Below are positions 35,654 to 45,347 of a stretch of 64,000 nt of DNA, in pieces (position 1 is the first letter of the stretch; every line of letters starts with the position of its first letter). This DNA is from Ruegeria atlantica. Lineage in GTDB: Bacteria; Pseudomonadota; Alphaproteobacteria; Rhodobacterales; Rhodobacteraceae. The position numbers and the translations under genes are program-made. A model generated the notes under the pieces. That model had not been told where the DNA came from, did not search any database, and worked only from the letters and a program-made list of their open reading frames with translations. Location of the stretch: NCBI RefSeq assembly GCF_013032005.1, contig NZ_WQBE01000012.1, positions 62,001 through 126,000 on the forward strand, read 5' to 3'.

Positions 35654-35774
35654 CGAATGGCTCCAACTGCCCCAAGTCGAAATCAATTTCACCGTCTTAT
35701 GAAAAACAACGGCTGATACCGTTCATGTTAGAGCATCAGTTTCCACACAGGGAAAGAACTTATCGAATGAGATG

Positions 35775-35946
35775 CCAAATTACCGGTTTGTGTGCCCCGT
35801 CAGCCCCGTTTGCGGGGCGGTAATGTGGCGCCAACCCATGAACGCATTGACGGGCTCCTCCCGCCCGATCCCATCGCATCAAGGATGCTCGTGACCCGTT
35901 GGGCCGGGCAGCGCCCGGGCAGGCCCGCGCGCTGCGGTTCCGCAAA
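35775..35946. repeat. Possible dispersed intergenic element
   Basis: The GC-rich stretch between tamA and the GAPDH gene contains short inverted repeats (GCCCCG/CGGGGC at about 35796-35818; GCAGCGC/GCGCTGC bracketing a GGGC-rich loop around 35909-35937) and frames on the minus strand reading like RNRSARACPGAARPNG. In my recollection such stretches recur between genes in Roseobacter genomes, which I cannot verify here. Confidence 0.35.
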
Positions 35947-35947
35947 T

Positions 35948-36934
35948 TCAAGGCTGTGCCATCAGGCGGGCGACGTCGAGCATACGTGCTGAAAAGCCCC
36001 ATTCATTGTCATACCAGCCGAAAATGCGAACCTGCCGGTCGCCGACCATCCGCGTCTCGGGGCCTGCAATGACCAAAGATTCCGGTCGTGTACGCAAATC
36101 TGACGACACCAGCGGGTGATCGGTCCATCCCAGAACGGGAGACTGCGCGACCGTCTTGCGCAGCTCGGCTTCAAAGTCAGTGGCGGACATACCGCGCTCA
36201 AGTATTGCGACCAAATCCACCGCAGACACACTGGCTGTGGGGACACGCACCGCCGCGCCCGAGATGCGACCCGCGAGATGCGGCATGACCTCATCAATCA
36301 AGTGCGTGGCGCTGGTGGTGGTGGGCACCATGGAAAGCGCCCCGGCGCGTGACCGGGCCAGATCGCCGCGCGGGGCGTCAATCATGGGTTGGCTGTTGGT
36401 ATAACAATGGATGGTCGTCATATGGGCCGAGGCGATGCCGCCGATTCCATCCAGCACCTTGATCAGTGGGGCCAGCCCATTGGTGGTGCAGGACGCGTTC
36501 GAAACGATCCGGGCGTTGCCCAACTGCGCTTCGTTGGCGCCCAGAACGATCGTGACTTCGGTTGCGGGCGAGGGGCCCGAGATCAGCACTTTGCCCGCCC
36601 CGGCGGTCAGCCCCTGGCTGGCAACATCCGAGGTACGGGCGACGCCGGTGCAATCCATCAGGACATCCACGCCGCTCAGGTCGACGCGGGACAGGTCTGG
36701 GCTGTGGGTCACCGGGATTGTGTGGCCGTCGATGACAAGGGTTCCGTCGCCGGTATCGACAGGCCCACAGTAGGGGCCGAACGTGCTGTCGTATTTGAAC
36801 AGGTAGGCACAGGTTTCCAGCGGTGCGATATCGTTGATCAGCACCAGCTCAATATCCTTGCCCCACGGCAAAGCCAGCAGCTGCCGCAGGATCGTGCGGC
36901 CAATACGACCGAATCCATTGATTGCGAGTTTCAT
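35948..36934 (-). CDS. Glyceraldehyde-3-phosphate dehydrogenase
   Basis: Catalyses the NAD(P)-dependent oxidation of glyceraldehyde-3-phosphate, in glycolysis or gluconeogenesis. The 328-aa product has the NAD fold (MKLAINGFGRIGR), the catalytic cysteine in SNASCTTNGLAPL and the WYDNEWGFSARMLD C-terminus. In several positions it departs from common GapA (TIHCYTNSQPMIDAPRGDLARSR), so it may be a second isozyme or an erythrose-4-phosphate-type enzyme. A TTG at 36940 lies just upstream; the ATG at 36934 fits the family start. No other glycolytic gene is adjacent. Confidence 0.88.
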   Translation of the reverse strand: MKLAINGFGRIGRTILRQLLALPWGKDIELVLINDIAPLETCAYLFKYDSTFGPYCGPVDTGDGTLVIDGHTIPVTHSPDLSRVDLSGVDVLMDCTGVARTSDVASQGLTAGAGKVLISGPSPATEVTIVLGANEAQLGNARIVSNASCTTNGLAPLIKVLDGIGGIASAHMTTIHCYTNSQPMIDAPRGDLARSRAGALSMVPTTTSATHLIDEVMPHLAGRISGAAVRVPTASVSAVDLVAILERGMSATDFEAELRKTVAQSPVLGWTDHPLVSSDLRTRPESLVIAGPETRMVGDRQVRIFGWYDNEWGFSARMLDVARLMAQP

Positions 36935-36988
36935 GCGCAAGCTATGGCAGTGGGCCGCGCTGACCTCAATGCCCGTTTCGCGGCAAGA

Positions 36989-37312
36989 TCAATTGCAGCT
37001 GACCTGCGAAAAGAACTGGCCTGAGATGTTTTGATACATGCTGGCCCGGATAGGCTTGCATCCGGTGGCTGCCTGAATGGCGGCCATAGCTTGAATGGTG
37101 CGCAGGCGGGGTGGCGGACCGAACGGGTTCAGATTGTTGTTGTCACGCGTTGCGCGGTACACGACCGGAGCATCCGAGACCTGCGTAACGGCCCATGTGC
37201 GGCTCATGACGAAGACCGATTTGGTTTCCTCTTTGGCGACTACAGGCGTCGCCTCTAAGGCCGTCAGGCCAATTACAGCTGCCAGTGCCAGCAGGGATCC
37301 GCGCAGTACCAT
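36989..37312 (-). CDS. Small exported protein of unknown function
   Basis: 107 aa with a signal peptide (residues 1-26, ending TPVVAKE). The mature part is short and soluble with two cysteines (TGCKPIRASMYQNIS and the near-terminal QVSCN) that may pair. No known family recognised. GGAG lies nine bases before the ATG. It stands upstream of and codirectional with the GAPDH gene, 54 bases away. Confidence 0.6.
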   Translation of the reverse strand: MVLRGSLLALAAVIGLTALEATPVVAKEETKSVFVMSRTWAVTQVSDAPVVYRATRDNNNLNPFGPPPRLRTIQAMAAIQAATGCKPIRASMYQNISGQFFSQVSCN

Positions 37313-37675
37313 TGAACAATCTCCAGTGCTAAAAACGGTGCTATTTCACCAGATTCAAGCGCTTCTGTGAACCCCTGCGCGGGAAAAACTGAATCGGCGT
37401 AAGTGGTTAGCCAGTTACGGGGTGGTTGCTGGTTCGCGTCTTTGCACAGTTGATCGTGGTTGTTTCGGTCCGCCCACGCACCTTAGGGGGCATTCGTGCG
37501 GGGTAACTCAGTTGTGCCGGGCGAACGCCACGAATGGAATGCCATGCCAGTAGCGGCCTTAGACTGTCAAAAGAATTGTTCTAGATAGTTTTAGCGTTTG
37601 CCCAACAGGGCTTGGCCCCCGTTCGCTGCCGGTATAGTCTTGAATGCAAATCTATTTCAGCAAGGCGAGGCGATC
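37313..37675. other. Intergenic stretch without recognisable content
   Basis: Between two divergent small exported-protein genes. No open frame, tRNA, terminator or repeat that I can support. TATAGT at 37633-37638 could be a -10 for the rightward gene but lacks a well-spaced -35. Confidence 0.5.
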
Positions 37676-38032
37676 ATGAAAGCCTGGATATCTACTACAT
37701 TGGTGGCTGTTGTTGTTCTGGCGGCAATCCCGACCGTGCAGGCCAAGCCGCTTTCCCGAATCATCGCAGAAATGGGGCTGACACCTGCCGATTTCGAGGT
37801 TGTGAACTCAGCCGCTGACGCGATGCTATCAGGCGCGACACCTCGGGTGGGTGAGGAAAGTTCCTGGGTGAACGAAGCCACCGGTTCGAAAGGCACGATT
37901 CGCGTCCGCGACGTACGTGACAACTGCGTACACCTGCAGCATTTCATTCGACCCGAAGGATCGGATCAGACCCGCGAGGTCAGAACCCGCCGGTGTCGCG
38001 ACGCAGGCGGAAACTGGATCCTGACACCCTGA
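37676..38032 (+). CDS. Small exported protein, surface-antigen-like C-terminal domain
   Basis: 118 aa. The ATG at 37676 follows AAGGCGAGG and starts a signal peptide (cleavage after VQAK); a longer frame from 37598 is rejected. The C-terminal part SSWVNEATGSKGTIRVRDVRDNCVHLQHFIRPEGSDQTREVRTRRCRDAGGNWILTP follows the W-N-xx-TG-x-G ... C ... C-xx-xG-xW pattern of the RT0821/17-kDa surface antigen domain, without the glycine-zipper half of those proteins. Confidence 0.65.
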   Translation: MKAWISTTLVAVVVLAAIPTVQAKPLSRIIAEMGLTPADFEVVNSAADAMLSGATPRVGEESSWVNEATGSKGTIRVRDVRDNCVHLQHFIRPEGSDQTREVRTRRCRDAGGNWILTP

Positions 38033-38039
38033 TCTGGGT

Positions 38040-38975
38040 CTAGTAACCGCGGGTCCTGTCGACTTCGTGCAGCAAAAGGCCTCCGGCGCTCAGGCGGCGG
38101 AAATTCTCGCCCACATCAGCTAGCGCTTCGCCCAGATGCCAACCCGACACGTGCGGCGTGATGGTGACACTGGGATGTGTCCAGAGCGGGCTGTCGGACG
38201 GAAGTGGTTCGGTCGAAGTCACGTCCAGCACCGCATGACCGGGTGTACCATGGTCCAGCGCGACGATCAGGGCGGTTTCTTCAATCAGATCCCCGCGACC
38301 CGCGTTCAGTAACTGGCTACCTGGCTTCATTGCCGACAGCATCCCTGCATCGAACAAACCGATTGTCTGCGGGGTCGAAGGCAGGATCGCGCAGACATGG
38401 TCGCACTGACCCAGCAGTTCTGGCAGAGCCGCGTCGCCATGCAGGCAGGTAACCCCATCGATCTGCTTGGCTGAGCGGCTCCAACCCATCACTTGAAACC
38501 CGACGGCGCGTAGCATTTTGGCGCTGCGGGCACCGATATGGCCCAGACCCAGCACACCTACCACGGTGTCTGGCGAATAGAGTGGTGCTCTGGGGGCCCA
38601 TTCCGCGCGGTTTTGCGCCTTTTCATGAAAGGTCATGTGTCGTTGATGGCGCAGAACATAAGCGACGAACCATTCGGCAATACCCTGCGCGGGGGCGTCC
38701 GGTTTCAGCCGTGTTATACGCACATGCGCGGGCAGGTGCGGATTGCTGACGATGGTTTCGACCCCGGCGCCCAGTTTTTGCACCAGTTTCAGGTTGGGCA
38801 GCCGCTTGGGGTGATCGTTGCTCAGCACGACGACGGCGACCATCGTGATGTCGGTCGGATCACCAAGGGTTTCAGGCGTGCGTACATCCATGTCCGGGTG
38901 CAGCCGCCGAATGTCTTGGGCGATGTCGTTGTCGCTTATCCAGTCGGACAACCCGGTTTCGATCAGCAACGCCAT
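38040..38975 (-). CDS. D-2-hydroxyacid dehydrogenase (glyoxylate/hydroxypyruvate reductase type)
   Basis: 311 aa. NAD(P)-binding GVLGLGHIGARSAKML and the catalytic set arginine (NAGRGDL), glutamate (STEPLPSDSPLW) and histidine (TPHVSGWH) are visible. The short N-terminal domain and overall size fit the GhrA-like group, which reduces glyoxylate or hydroxypyruvate. GGGGGG lies seven bases before the ATG. Convergent with the upstream small exported protein, divergent from the thioesterase at 39128. Confidence 0.87.
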   Translation of the reverse strand: MALLIETGLSDWISDNDIAQDIRRLHPDMDVRTPETLGDPTDITMVAVVVLSNDHPKRLPNLKLVQKLGAGVETIVSNPHLPAHVRITRLKPDAPAQGIAEWFVAYVLRHQRHMTFHEKAQNRAEWAPRAPLYSPDTVVGVLGLGHIGARSAKMLRAVGFQVMGWSRSAKQIDGVTCLHGDAALPELLGQCDHVCAILPSTPQTIGLFDAGMLSAMKPGSQLLNAGRGDLIEETALIVALDHGTPGHAVLDVTSTEPLPSDSPLWTHPSVTITPHVSGWHLGEALADVGENFRRLSAGGLLLHEVDRTRGY

Positions 38976-39127
38976 GTCGCGCCCCCCTCTGCTTCAATTT
39001 GCCAGTGATGACGTGCCGTCACTGAACTGGACATCGTTGCCGCAGCTAAGTCATTCTTTGGCCCAAGGTAAAGCCCGGTCATCGGATCGGATGACCAGAC
39101 ACGCACAGAAAACTTTTGAGGCAGCGT

Positions 39128-39934
39128 ATGAACGGGACACAAGACCTGAGCCAACAGGCCTATTTTCATCTGCGCCCTGATGGCGCTTTTGTGGGCAATG
39201 ACCCCGCCCGGGGGCCGTGGTCGGCCGATCACTGCCACGCTGGGCCTGTCAGCGGTCTGATCGTGCGTGCCGCGGAAACCGAGGTGGGACCGGAAAAGAT
39301 GCTGACCCGCCTGACGGTCGATCTGCTGCGCCCACAACCCTTGGCAGGGCTGCGCGTGGCTGCCGAGACTACGCGCCATACCAAGACACTGGCGACCACG
39401 CGGGTAACGGTTCACGATCTGGATGACACGCTCTGCGCCACCGCGACCACGATGCACTTGGCCCGCCGTAACCTGGGACCGGTCCCGAATGTCACGATCG
39501 CTCCACCCCGGCTGGAAGATGCGGTGACGGGGCCATTTCCGATCGGTGAGATACGCCACGGACTACCAGGCTTCGCCAACCACTCAGAAGTGCTGTACCC
39601 GAAAGGCGGCAATCAGGGCGCCGGTCCCAAGACGGTCTGGATGCGCACCCCGGCTTTGCTTGAGGGCGAGGACCCTTCGCCGATTCAGGCACTGTGCCCG
39701 CTGGCCGATTGTGGCAACGGCATCTCGTGGAACGCACCGACGACCGAGATGGGGTTCATGAACACCGATCTGACCGTGCAAATCCATCGTGAGCCGGGGT
39801 CGGATTGGCTGGCCTCAGAATCGCTGTGCCATTGGCAGCCGTCGGGGATCGGAATGTCCCAGTCCGTATTGTATGACACGCAAGGTCCTGTCGGTACGGC
39901 CCTGCAAACGCTGGTTCTGTTCCCGCCAAAATGA
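39128..39934 (+). CDS. Acyl-CoA thioesterase-like double-hotdog protein
   Basis: 268 aa. The segment AYFHLRPDGAFVGNDPARGPWSADHCHAGPVSGLIVRAAE and the duplicated hotdog arrangement (LTVDLLRPQPLAGLRVAAETTRHTKTLATTRVTVHDLDDTLCATATTMH, then DWLASESLCHWQPSGIGMSQSVLYDTQGPVGTALQTLVLF) are typical of TesB-like thioesterases of the acyl-CoA thioesterase-like family. GAGG lies seven bases before the ATG; a TTG at 39116 is rejected. Substrate unknown. Confidence 0.8.
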   Translation: MNGTQDLSQQAYFHLRPDGAFVGNDPARGPWSADHCHAGPVSGLIVRAAETEVGPEKMLTRLTVDLLRPQPLAGLRVAAETTRHTKTLATTRVTVHDLDDTLCATATTMHLARRNLGPVPNVTIAPPRLEDAVTGPFPIGEIRHGLPGFANHSEVLYPKGGNQGAGPKTVWMRTPALLEGEDPSPIQALCPLADCGNGISWNAPTTEMGFMNTDLTVQIHREPGSDWLASESLCHWQPSGIGMSQSVLYDTQGPVGTALQTLVLFPPK

Positions 39935-40007
39935 CCCTTTGGCCGGTTTCTGCGGGCGCTGATTGAATCGCATTGCCGCGCGCGGACGCAGGCCCTATCT
40001 TTCACGC

Positions 40008-40655
40008 ATGCGTTGGATTGTAACCCTGTTGACCTGCTGCCTCCCGATCCCCGCCATGGCGCACCCGCATGTCTTTATCGACACCGGGCTGGAATTCATT
40101 GTGGATGACGCCGGCCAACTGACCCATGTGCGGGTGACCTGGGCTTATGATGAACTTTACTCGTTGTATCAACTTGAAGACATGAAATTGGATCAGGATT
40201 TCGACGGAGTTCTCACTGAAAATGAAGAGAAATTCCTAGCCGGTTTCGACGCACAGTGGATCGAAGGGTACAATGGCGATCTGGTCGTCTTTGCAGATGG
40301 CGTGCCCGTGTCGCTGTCCGGCCCATTGGAACCGACAGCAACCACCGAAGATGGTCGTATCGTGACAACCCATTTGCGCGCGGTTGATGGCGACGCGGTG
40401 TCTGCATCTTCGCTGACGGCGAAGGCTTTTGATGAGACGTTCTACATTGCCTATGAACTGACCCGCCCGGTGACGGTGAGTGGCCCTGCGTCCTGTCAGA
40501 TGGATCGGATCGACCCCGATATCGATGGTCAGCTGGCGCAGATGCAGGCCTTTTTGTTGACACTGGACGCCGATTACGACCTTGAGGAAAACGATATCCC
40601 GCTGGTCGGGGAAAACTTTGCGACCGAGATTTTCGTTTCATGTCCAAATACCTGA
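40008..40655 (+). CDS. DUF1007 periplasmic protein of a nickel/cobalt transport pair
   Basis: 215 aa with a signal peptide (MRWIVTLLTCCLPIPAMA) followed by the DUF1007 start HPHVFIDTGLEFIVDDAGQLTHVRVTWAYDELYS. The acidic motif DQDFDGVLTENEE and two cysteines (GPASCQMD, VSCPNT) are present. DUF1007 genes commonly lie beside NiCoT/RcnA-like exporters, as here: the next gene begins 16 bases before its stop. Likely metal-related, role not established. An upstream in-frame start at 39963 is rejected because it precedes the signal peptide. Confidence 0.8.
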   Translation: MRWIVTLLTCCLPIPAMAHPHVFIDTGLEFIVDDAGQLTHVRVTWAYDELYSLYQLEDMKLDQDFDGVLTENEEKFLAGFDAQWIEGYNGDLVVFADGVPVSLSGPLEPTATTEDGRIVTTHLRAVDGDAVSASSLTAKAFDETFYIAYELTRPVTVSGPASCQMDRIDPDIDGQLAQMQAFLLTLDADYDLEENDIPLVGENFATEIFVSCPNT

Positions 40656-41575
40656 TTGTTCCGGTTGCCATCGCCATTGCGTTGCTTCTGTGGTTTTGGG
40701 GCAGCGGTGGGTTTGACAGTCTGGCCGCGTGGGCGGCGGGTGAGCAGCGCGAGTTTCAGAACCAGATCGCCCGATCCTTACGCGCCGCACGGGCAGAACA
40801 GCCCGAGGCCGTCGCCACCCTGCTGACGGTTTGTTTCGCCTATGGGTTCTTTCATGCCATCGGTCCAGGTCATGGCAAGGTGCTGATCGGCGGGTACGGG
40901 CTGGGTCGTCGGGTCGCCTTTTGGCGGTTATCCGCAATCAGCGTGCTGTCCAGTCTGGGGCAGGCAGTGACAGCAGTCGTGCTGGTTTACGCTGGCGTTT
41001 TGGTGTTTCAGATGTCACGCGAAAGCCTTGTGGGAACAACCGAACAGGTCATGGCCCCAATCAGCTATGGTGCCATCGCCGCGATCGGTCTGTGGCTGGT
41101 GTTTCGCGCCATTCGCAGCTTTGCCCGCAGACACCGCAGTAACACAGTGCAAGCGCATCACGACCACGATCATCACCATGGTCACGACCATCATCACGAC
41201 CACGATGTCTGTTCAGATTGCGGCCATCGCCACGGCCCCTCAGTGGAAGAGGTTGCACAGGTCGGCAGCCTGCGCGAGGCGTTGTTGTTGATTGCCGGTA
41301 TCGCGGCCCGACCCTGTACTGGGGCGCTGTTTGTGCTGATCCTGACATGGCAGATGGGGATCGCGATGGTTGGCATCGCTGGGGCGTTTGCCATGGCGTT
41401 GGGTACGGCGATGGTCACGACCCTGGTCGGGTGGACGTCGTTCGGGTTGCGCGGGGGATTGCTGGCCTCTGCCTCGGCCACAAGGTTTGCATCTGTGCTG
41501 GCCCCGACCATTGAATTGGTGGCGGGGCTGACGATAGCGGTGATTGCCAGCGGTTTGCTTCTGCGCACGATTTAA
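40640..41575 (+). CDS. Nickel/cobalt transporter (NiCoT/RcnA-like)
   Basis: 311 aa, about six membrane helices. Signature segments are [22 protein letters not shown] (metal-binding H-x4-GHGK) and [11 protein letters not shown]. Between helices three and four lies a histidine-rich loop of about 30 residues (from [12 protein letters not shown] to [10 protein letters not shown]) that should bind metal on one face of the membrane. RcnA-type proteins export Ni/Co; import is possible. Overlaps the DUF1007 gene in another frame, and its stop overlaps the truA stop on the other strand. Confidence 0.87.
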   Translation: MSKYLIVPVAIAIALLLWFWGSGGFDSLAAWAAGEQREFQNQIARSLRAARAEQPEAVATLLTVCFAYGFFHAIGPGHGKVLIGGYGLGRRVAFWRLSAISVLSSLGQAVTAVVLVYAGVLVFQMSRESLVGTTEQVMAPISYGAIAAIGLWLVFRAIRSFARRHRSNTVQAHHDHDHHHGHDHHHDHDVCSDCGHRHGPSVEEVAQVGSLREALLLIAGIAARPCTGALFVLILTWQMGIAMVGIAGAFAMALGTAMVTTLVGWTSFGLRGGLLASASATRFASVLAPTIELVAGLTIAVIASGLLLRTI

Positions 41576-42339
41576 CCGAAGACCGGTTCCGGATACCCGA
41601 CCCGCGCTAGGTACAAGCCCTGCGGCGGGCATACCGGCCCACAGGCGGCGCGATCAGCGGCCTGCAGCGCGTCGCACACATCTTCGGGCGTCCACGCGCC
41701 CGCACCGACACGCTCCAGCGTTCCGACAAAGCTGCGCACCTGATTGTGCAGGAACGACCTGGCGCGGACGTGGAAATGTATCTCAGGTCCCGAGAAACCA
41801 TCGACCTGTTCAACCCGCAACTCATCCAGCGTTTTGACCGGGCTCGCGGCCTGACAGATGGATGAGCGGAAGGTGGTGAAGTCATGCTGCCCGATCAACA
41901 TATCCGCCCCGGCCTGCATGGTATCGACATCCAGCCGGTGATTGATCTGCCAGACTTGCCCGGCGTCATGGGTCGCAGGTGCACGACGCATCAGGATGCG
42001 GAAAAGGTATTGCCTCTCTAACGCGGAAAACCTGGCGTGCCAGTCTTCGTCAACCTGTGCGGCTTTAACGATGGCCACCGGTTGCGGCTTGAGATGATAG
42101 TTCAGCGCCTCAGACAGGCGGAACGGGTCCCAATCCTTGACCAGATCGCAATGGGCGACTTGACCCAGCGCATGAACGCCCGCATCGGTGCGGCCCGCTG
42201 CAGCAATGGTGTGATCACCGGGTTGAATTCGCGACAAGGCCTGTTCGATTGCTCCCTGCACAGACGGTAATTCCTTTTGCCGCTGCCATCCGGCAAACGG
42301 TTCCCCTTGGTATTCGACTTTCAGCGCGTATCTAGGCAT
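41572..42339 (-). CDS. truA: tRNA pseudouridine synthase A
   Basis: Makes pseudouridine at positions 38-40 of tRNA anticodon arms. 255 aa with [12 protein letters not shown], the catalytic aspartate in [18 protein letters not shown], and [15 protein letters not shown] near the C-terminus. Normal length. Terminates in a four-base convergent overlap with the metal transporter gene. Confidence 0.96.
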   Translation of the reverse strand: MPRYALKVEYQGEPFAGWQRQKELPSVQGAIEQALSRIQPGDHTIAAAGRTDAGVHALGQVAHCDLVKDWDPFRLSEALNYHLKPQPVAIVKAAQVDEDWHARFSALERQYLFRILMRRAPATHDAGQVWQINHRLDVDTMQAGADMLIGQHDFTTFRSSICQAASPVKTLDELRVEQVDGFSGPEIHFHVRARSFLHNQVRSFVGTLERVGAGAWTPEDVCDALQAADRAACGPVCPPQGLYLARVGYPEPVFG

Positions 42340-42446
42340 GGGCCGCTGGTAACCCGCCCTGCGAAAGGGGGCAAGGGTGGGAAAGCTCTGGCATGTACGG
42401 CGCCCTCTACCTATCTTGAGCGAAACGATAAAAGCGGGGCGACAGT

Positions 42447-43859
42447 TTGGTCATCTCATCCCTGGCAGACAGTCTTGTGCGCGGTGTCGAATCCGTGGGC
42501 GACCGTGTGTCTGAAACTCTGTTTGAACCGGTCATCCGTCTGGGCGTTACCGGGTTGGCGCGGTCGGGAAAGACCGTGTTCATCACATCCCTGGTTGCGA
42601 ATCTGCTGGACCGGGGGCGTATGCCAGGATTGGTCGCGCAGCAGGAGGGCCGCATCAATTCGGTCTACTTACAACCCCAGCCGGACGATACGGTGCCGCG
42701 CTTTGATTATGAAAACCACTTGGCGGCGCTGACCGGGCCGCAGCCTCATTGGCCAGATAGCACGCGCGCCGTGTCCGAGCTGCGCCTTTCCTTCAAGGCC
42801 CGTCCGGCTGGGTTGCTTGCGGGTCTGCAGGGGCCGCGCACGGTTCATCTGGATATTGTGGACTATCCGGGTGAGTGGCTGCTGGACTTGGCACTACTGG
42901 ACAAATCATACGAGGCCTGGTCAGCCGAAACCTTAAACCGTATCGAAACGCGGACCGAAGCGGCTGCGTATTTGACGCAGGCCCGGGTGGCAAACCCTGC
43001 GGATGCTCATGACGAACCCACGGCTCAGGCGTTGGCCAAAGCCTTTGCTGCGTATTTGAACGCCGCACGGTATGCAGGCTTTTACGACTGTACGCCGGGG
43101 CGGTTTCTACTGCCCGGCGATCTGGCGGGTTCTCCGGTGCTGACCTTTGCGCCATTGCCGGTGGAGGGCCACGCGCCGCGCCGCAGCCTGCACCGCGAAA
43201 TGGCGCGGCGGTATGAGGCGTATAAATCGCAAGTGGTGAAACCCTTCTTTCGCGATCATTTCTCGCGGATCGACCGTCAGGTGGTTCTGGTCGATGCGCT
43301 GGGCGCAATCCACAAGGGGCCGCAAGCGGTTGAGGATATGCGTCGCGCGATGGCCGATATCCTCTCGGCCTTTCGACCGGGGCGCAATGCGTGGCTTAGC
43401 CAGTTGCTGTTGGGCAAGCGGGTTGAACGTATACTGTTCGCAGCCACCAAGGCCGATCACCTGCACCACACACAGCACCCCCGTCTTACCCATATCATGG
43501 AGGCTCTGACCCGGGATGCCCGCGATCGGGCCAGCTTTGCTGGGGCCGAGACGGCGGCGCTGTCGCTGGCCGCCCTGCGCGCCACGACCGAGGAAATCCG
43601 GACGCATAACGGAACGGAACTGCCCTGTGTGCGTGGGACGTTGCTGAACGGCAAACAGGCGGCCTTTTATCCCGGTGATCTGCCTGATGACCCGGCGCAT
43701 TTACTGGGTCCGGCCCGTAACGGGGCTGAAAAGTGGTTGGATAAGGATTTTGGGTTTATGGCCTTTGCCCCAGCGCATCTGACCTTGCGTCCGGGCGATG
43801 GCCCGCCCCATATCCGGCTGGACCGCGCCACGCAGTTTCTGATCGGAGACCGCCTGTGA
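42447..43859 (+). CDS. ycjX: YcjX-family P-loop protein
   Basis: 470 aa. Walker A GLARSGKT (residues 36-43), a switch-like [13 protein letters not shown], and the YcjX/DUF463 body ([35 protein letters not shown]). These GTPase-like proteins are heat-shock induced with YcjF in gammaproteobacteria. Translation appears to start at TTG 42447, with GGGGCGA upstream and no ATG available. The downstream GNAT gene begins inside its stop codon and ycjF follows, so the three form one unit. Confidence 0.88.
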   Translation: MVISSLADSLVRGVESVGDRVSETLFEPVIRLGVTGLARSGKTVFITSLVANLLDRGRMPGLVAQQEGRINSVYLQPQPDDTVPRFDYENHLAALTGPQPHWPDSTRAVSELRLSFKARPAGLLAGLQGPRTVHLDIVDYPGEWLLDLALLDKSYEAWSAETLNRIETRTEAAAYLTQARVANPADAHDEPTAQALAKAFAAYLNAARYAGFYDCTPGRFLLPGDLAGSPVLTFAPLPVEGHAPRRSLHREMARRYEAYKSQVVKPFFRDHFSRIDRQVVLVDALGAIHKGPQAVEDMRRAMADILSAFRPGRNAWLSQLLLGKRVERILFAATKADHLHHTQHPRLTHIMEALTRDARDRASFAGAETAALSLAALRATTEEIRTHNGTELPCVRGTLLNGKQAAFYPGDLPDDPAHLLGPARNGAEKWLDKDFGFMAFAPAHLTLRPGDGPPHIRLDRATQFLIGDRL

Positions 43860-44311
43860 CCGTGACCCTCCGCCCCGCTCGTACCACGGATGCCGGAAAG
43901 ATCGGAGAGATCCTGCACGGCTTTTCGCGCGAAAACGATTGGATGCCCGAGCTACATACCTGCGCTGAAACCATCGCCTTTTGCGGTTGGATGATCGATC
44001 TAGGGTGGGTCACGGTGGCCGAAACCGATACTGGCGTTGTGGGGTTTCTTGCGCTCAATGAAACAGAAGTTCATTCCCTGTATTTGACACCGCCAGAATG
44101 TGGACAAGGCATTGGACAGCGCTTGTTGGACCACGCCAAGTCCGATCAGATCGAACTGTCCCTTTTTGCGTTTCAGGCCAACCACGGGGCGTGCCGGTTC
44201 TATGAGCGCAACGGTTTTGCCGAAGTTGCCCGCAGCGACGGGGCCGATAACGATGAAAATCTGCCAGACATCAAATATGTCTGGCGGCGGAAAGGGGTGG
44301 CGGATGGCTAA
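43856..44311 (+). CDS. GNAT-family N-acetyltransferase
   Basis: 151 aa. Acetyl-CoA binding motif A appears as VHSLYLTPPECGQGIGQRLLDHAKS, with ANHGACRFYERNGFAEVAR after it, typical of RimI-like GNATs. The GTG start overlaps the ycjX stop and its stop overlaps the ycjF start by eight bases, placing it firmly inside a ycjX-ycjF operon. Target unknown. Confidence 0.85.
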   Translation: MTVTLRPARTTDAGKIGEILHGFSRENDWMPELHTCAETIAFCGWMIDLGWVTVAETDTGVVGFLALNETEVHSLYLTPPECGQGIGQRLLDHAKSDQIELSLFAFQANHGACRFYERNGFAEVARSDGADNDENLPDIKYVWRRKGVADG

Positions 44312-45293
44312 AGGTCCGGTACTGATTGATCTCGATACGGAAGAACCTGCCGCCGACGTAGCACAGGCTCCGCCGGTCCCCGATATTGAGCCACCTCAAG
44401 GTCAGGCGATGCAAGCGGCAGCCCGCTTGGCTGCGCGGAAACCCTCGGTTCTGTCACGATGGTTTTGGGGTCTGGCGCTGGCCGTAATTGGCGCGGTGGT
44501 TTCTGTTGCCGCATGGGATTTCGCCACCTCGCTGTTGTTGCGGTCACCGATATTGGGCTGGGTTGTAACTGGTCTGATCGGTGCGTTGGTTCTGGTCGCC
44601 CTGATCATCGCCCTACGGGAGCTGGCAGCCATCGGGCGCTTGTCCCGCGTGGATGGGATGCGCCGCGCCGCAGATGCCGCGTTGGCTGAGGCGGATTTGG
44701 CACAGGCCCGTGCGGTCACCAACCGCCTGGTCGCGTTTTACAAAGGGCGCGAAGAAACCCGGTGGGGCCGTGACCGTCTGGCTGAACGGATGGAAGAGCA
44801 ATTCGACGCCTCAACCCTGCTGACCTTGGCCGAGGACGAAATGCTGGCCCCGCTGGACGCTGCCGCCAGCCGTGAGGTCGAGGCCGCCGCCCGTCAGGTT
44901 GCCACGGTGACCGCACTGGTGCCCTTAGCGTTGGCCGATGTTGTGACGGCGCTTGCGGCCTCATTACGGATGATCCGTCGGGTTGCTGAGATTTATGGCG
45001 GACGCGCTGGATTTCTGGGCAGCTGGCGCCTGACCCGTGCAGTGTTCGTGCATCTGGTGGCGACCGGGGCCGTGGCCGTGGGTGATGATCTGCTGGAACC
45101 TATTCTGGGCGGATCGGTCCTTAGCAAACTGTCGCGCCGGTTTGGCGAGGGGCTGGTGAACGGCGCGCTCAGCGCGCGGGTTGGTGTGGCTGCGATGGAG
45201 GTCTGCCGACCACTGCCGTTTTCCGACCGGCACAAGCCATCTACGCGTGGGATGATCAAACGCGCGCTCAGCGGGTTGTTTTCCAAAACTTGA
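44304..45293 (+). CDS. ycjF: YcjF-family (TIGR01620) membrane protein
   Basis: 329 aa. Two membrane helices (about residues 52-105, FWGLALAVIGAVVSVAAWDF and ILGWVVTGLIGALVLVALIIA) are followed by a conserved alpha-helical domain (VEAAARQVATVTALVPLALADVVTALAASLRMIRRVAEIYGGRAGFLGSWRLTR) of the DUF697/YcjF type. The frame runs upstream to 44100 inside the GNAT gene; the ATG at 44304 with AAAGGGG before it is the real start. Partner of YcjX; cell-envelope stress role by analogy only. Confidence 0.85.
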   Translation: MAKGPVLIDLDTEEPAADVAQAPPVPDIEPPQGQAMQAAARLAARKPSVLSRWFWGLALAVIGAVVSVAAWDFATSLLLRSPILGWVVTGLIGALVLVALIIALRELAAIGRLSRVDGMRRAADAALAEADLAQARAVTNRLVAFYKGREETRWGRDRLAERMEEQFDASTLLTLAEDEMLAPLDAAASREVEAAARQVATVTALVPLALADVVTALAASLRMIRRVAEIYGGRAGFLGSWRLTRAVFVHLVATGAVAVGDDLLEPILGGSVLSKLSRRFGEGLVNGALSARVGVAAMEVCRPLPFSDRHKPSTRGMIKRALSGLFSKT

Positions 45294-45347
45294 CCTGACG
45301 CAAAGTCCTGTGGCTCGCTGGTGTGCATAACAAAGCCGGAGCCAGCC

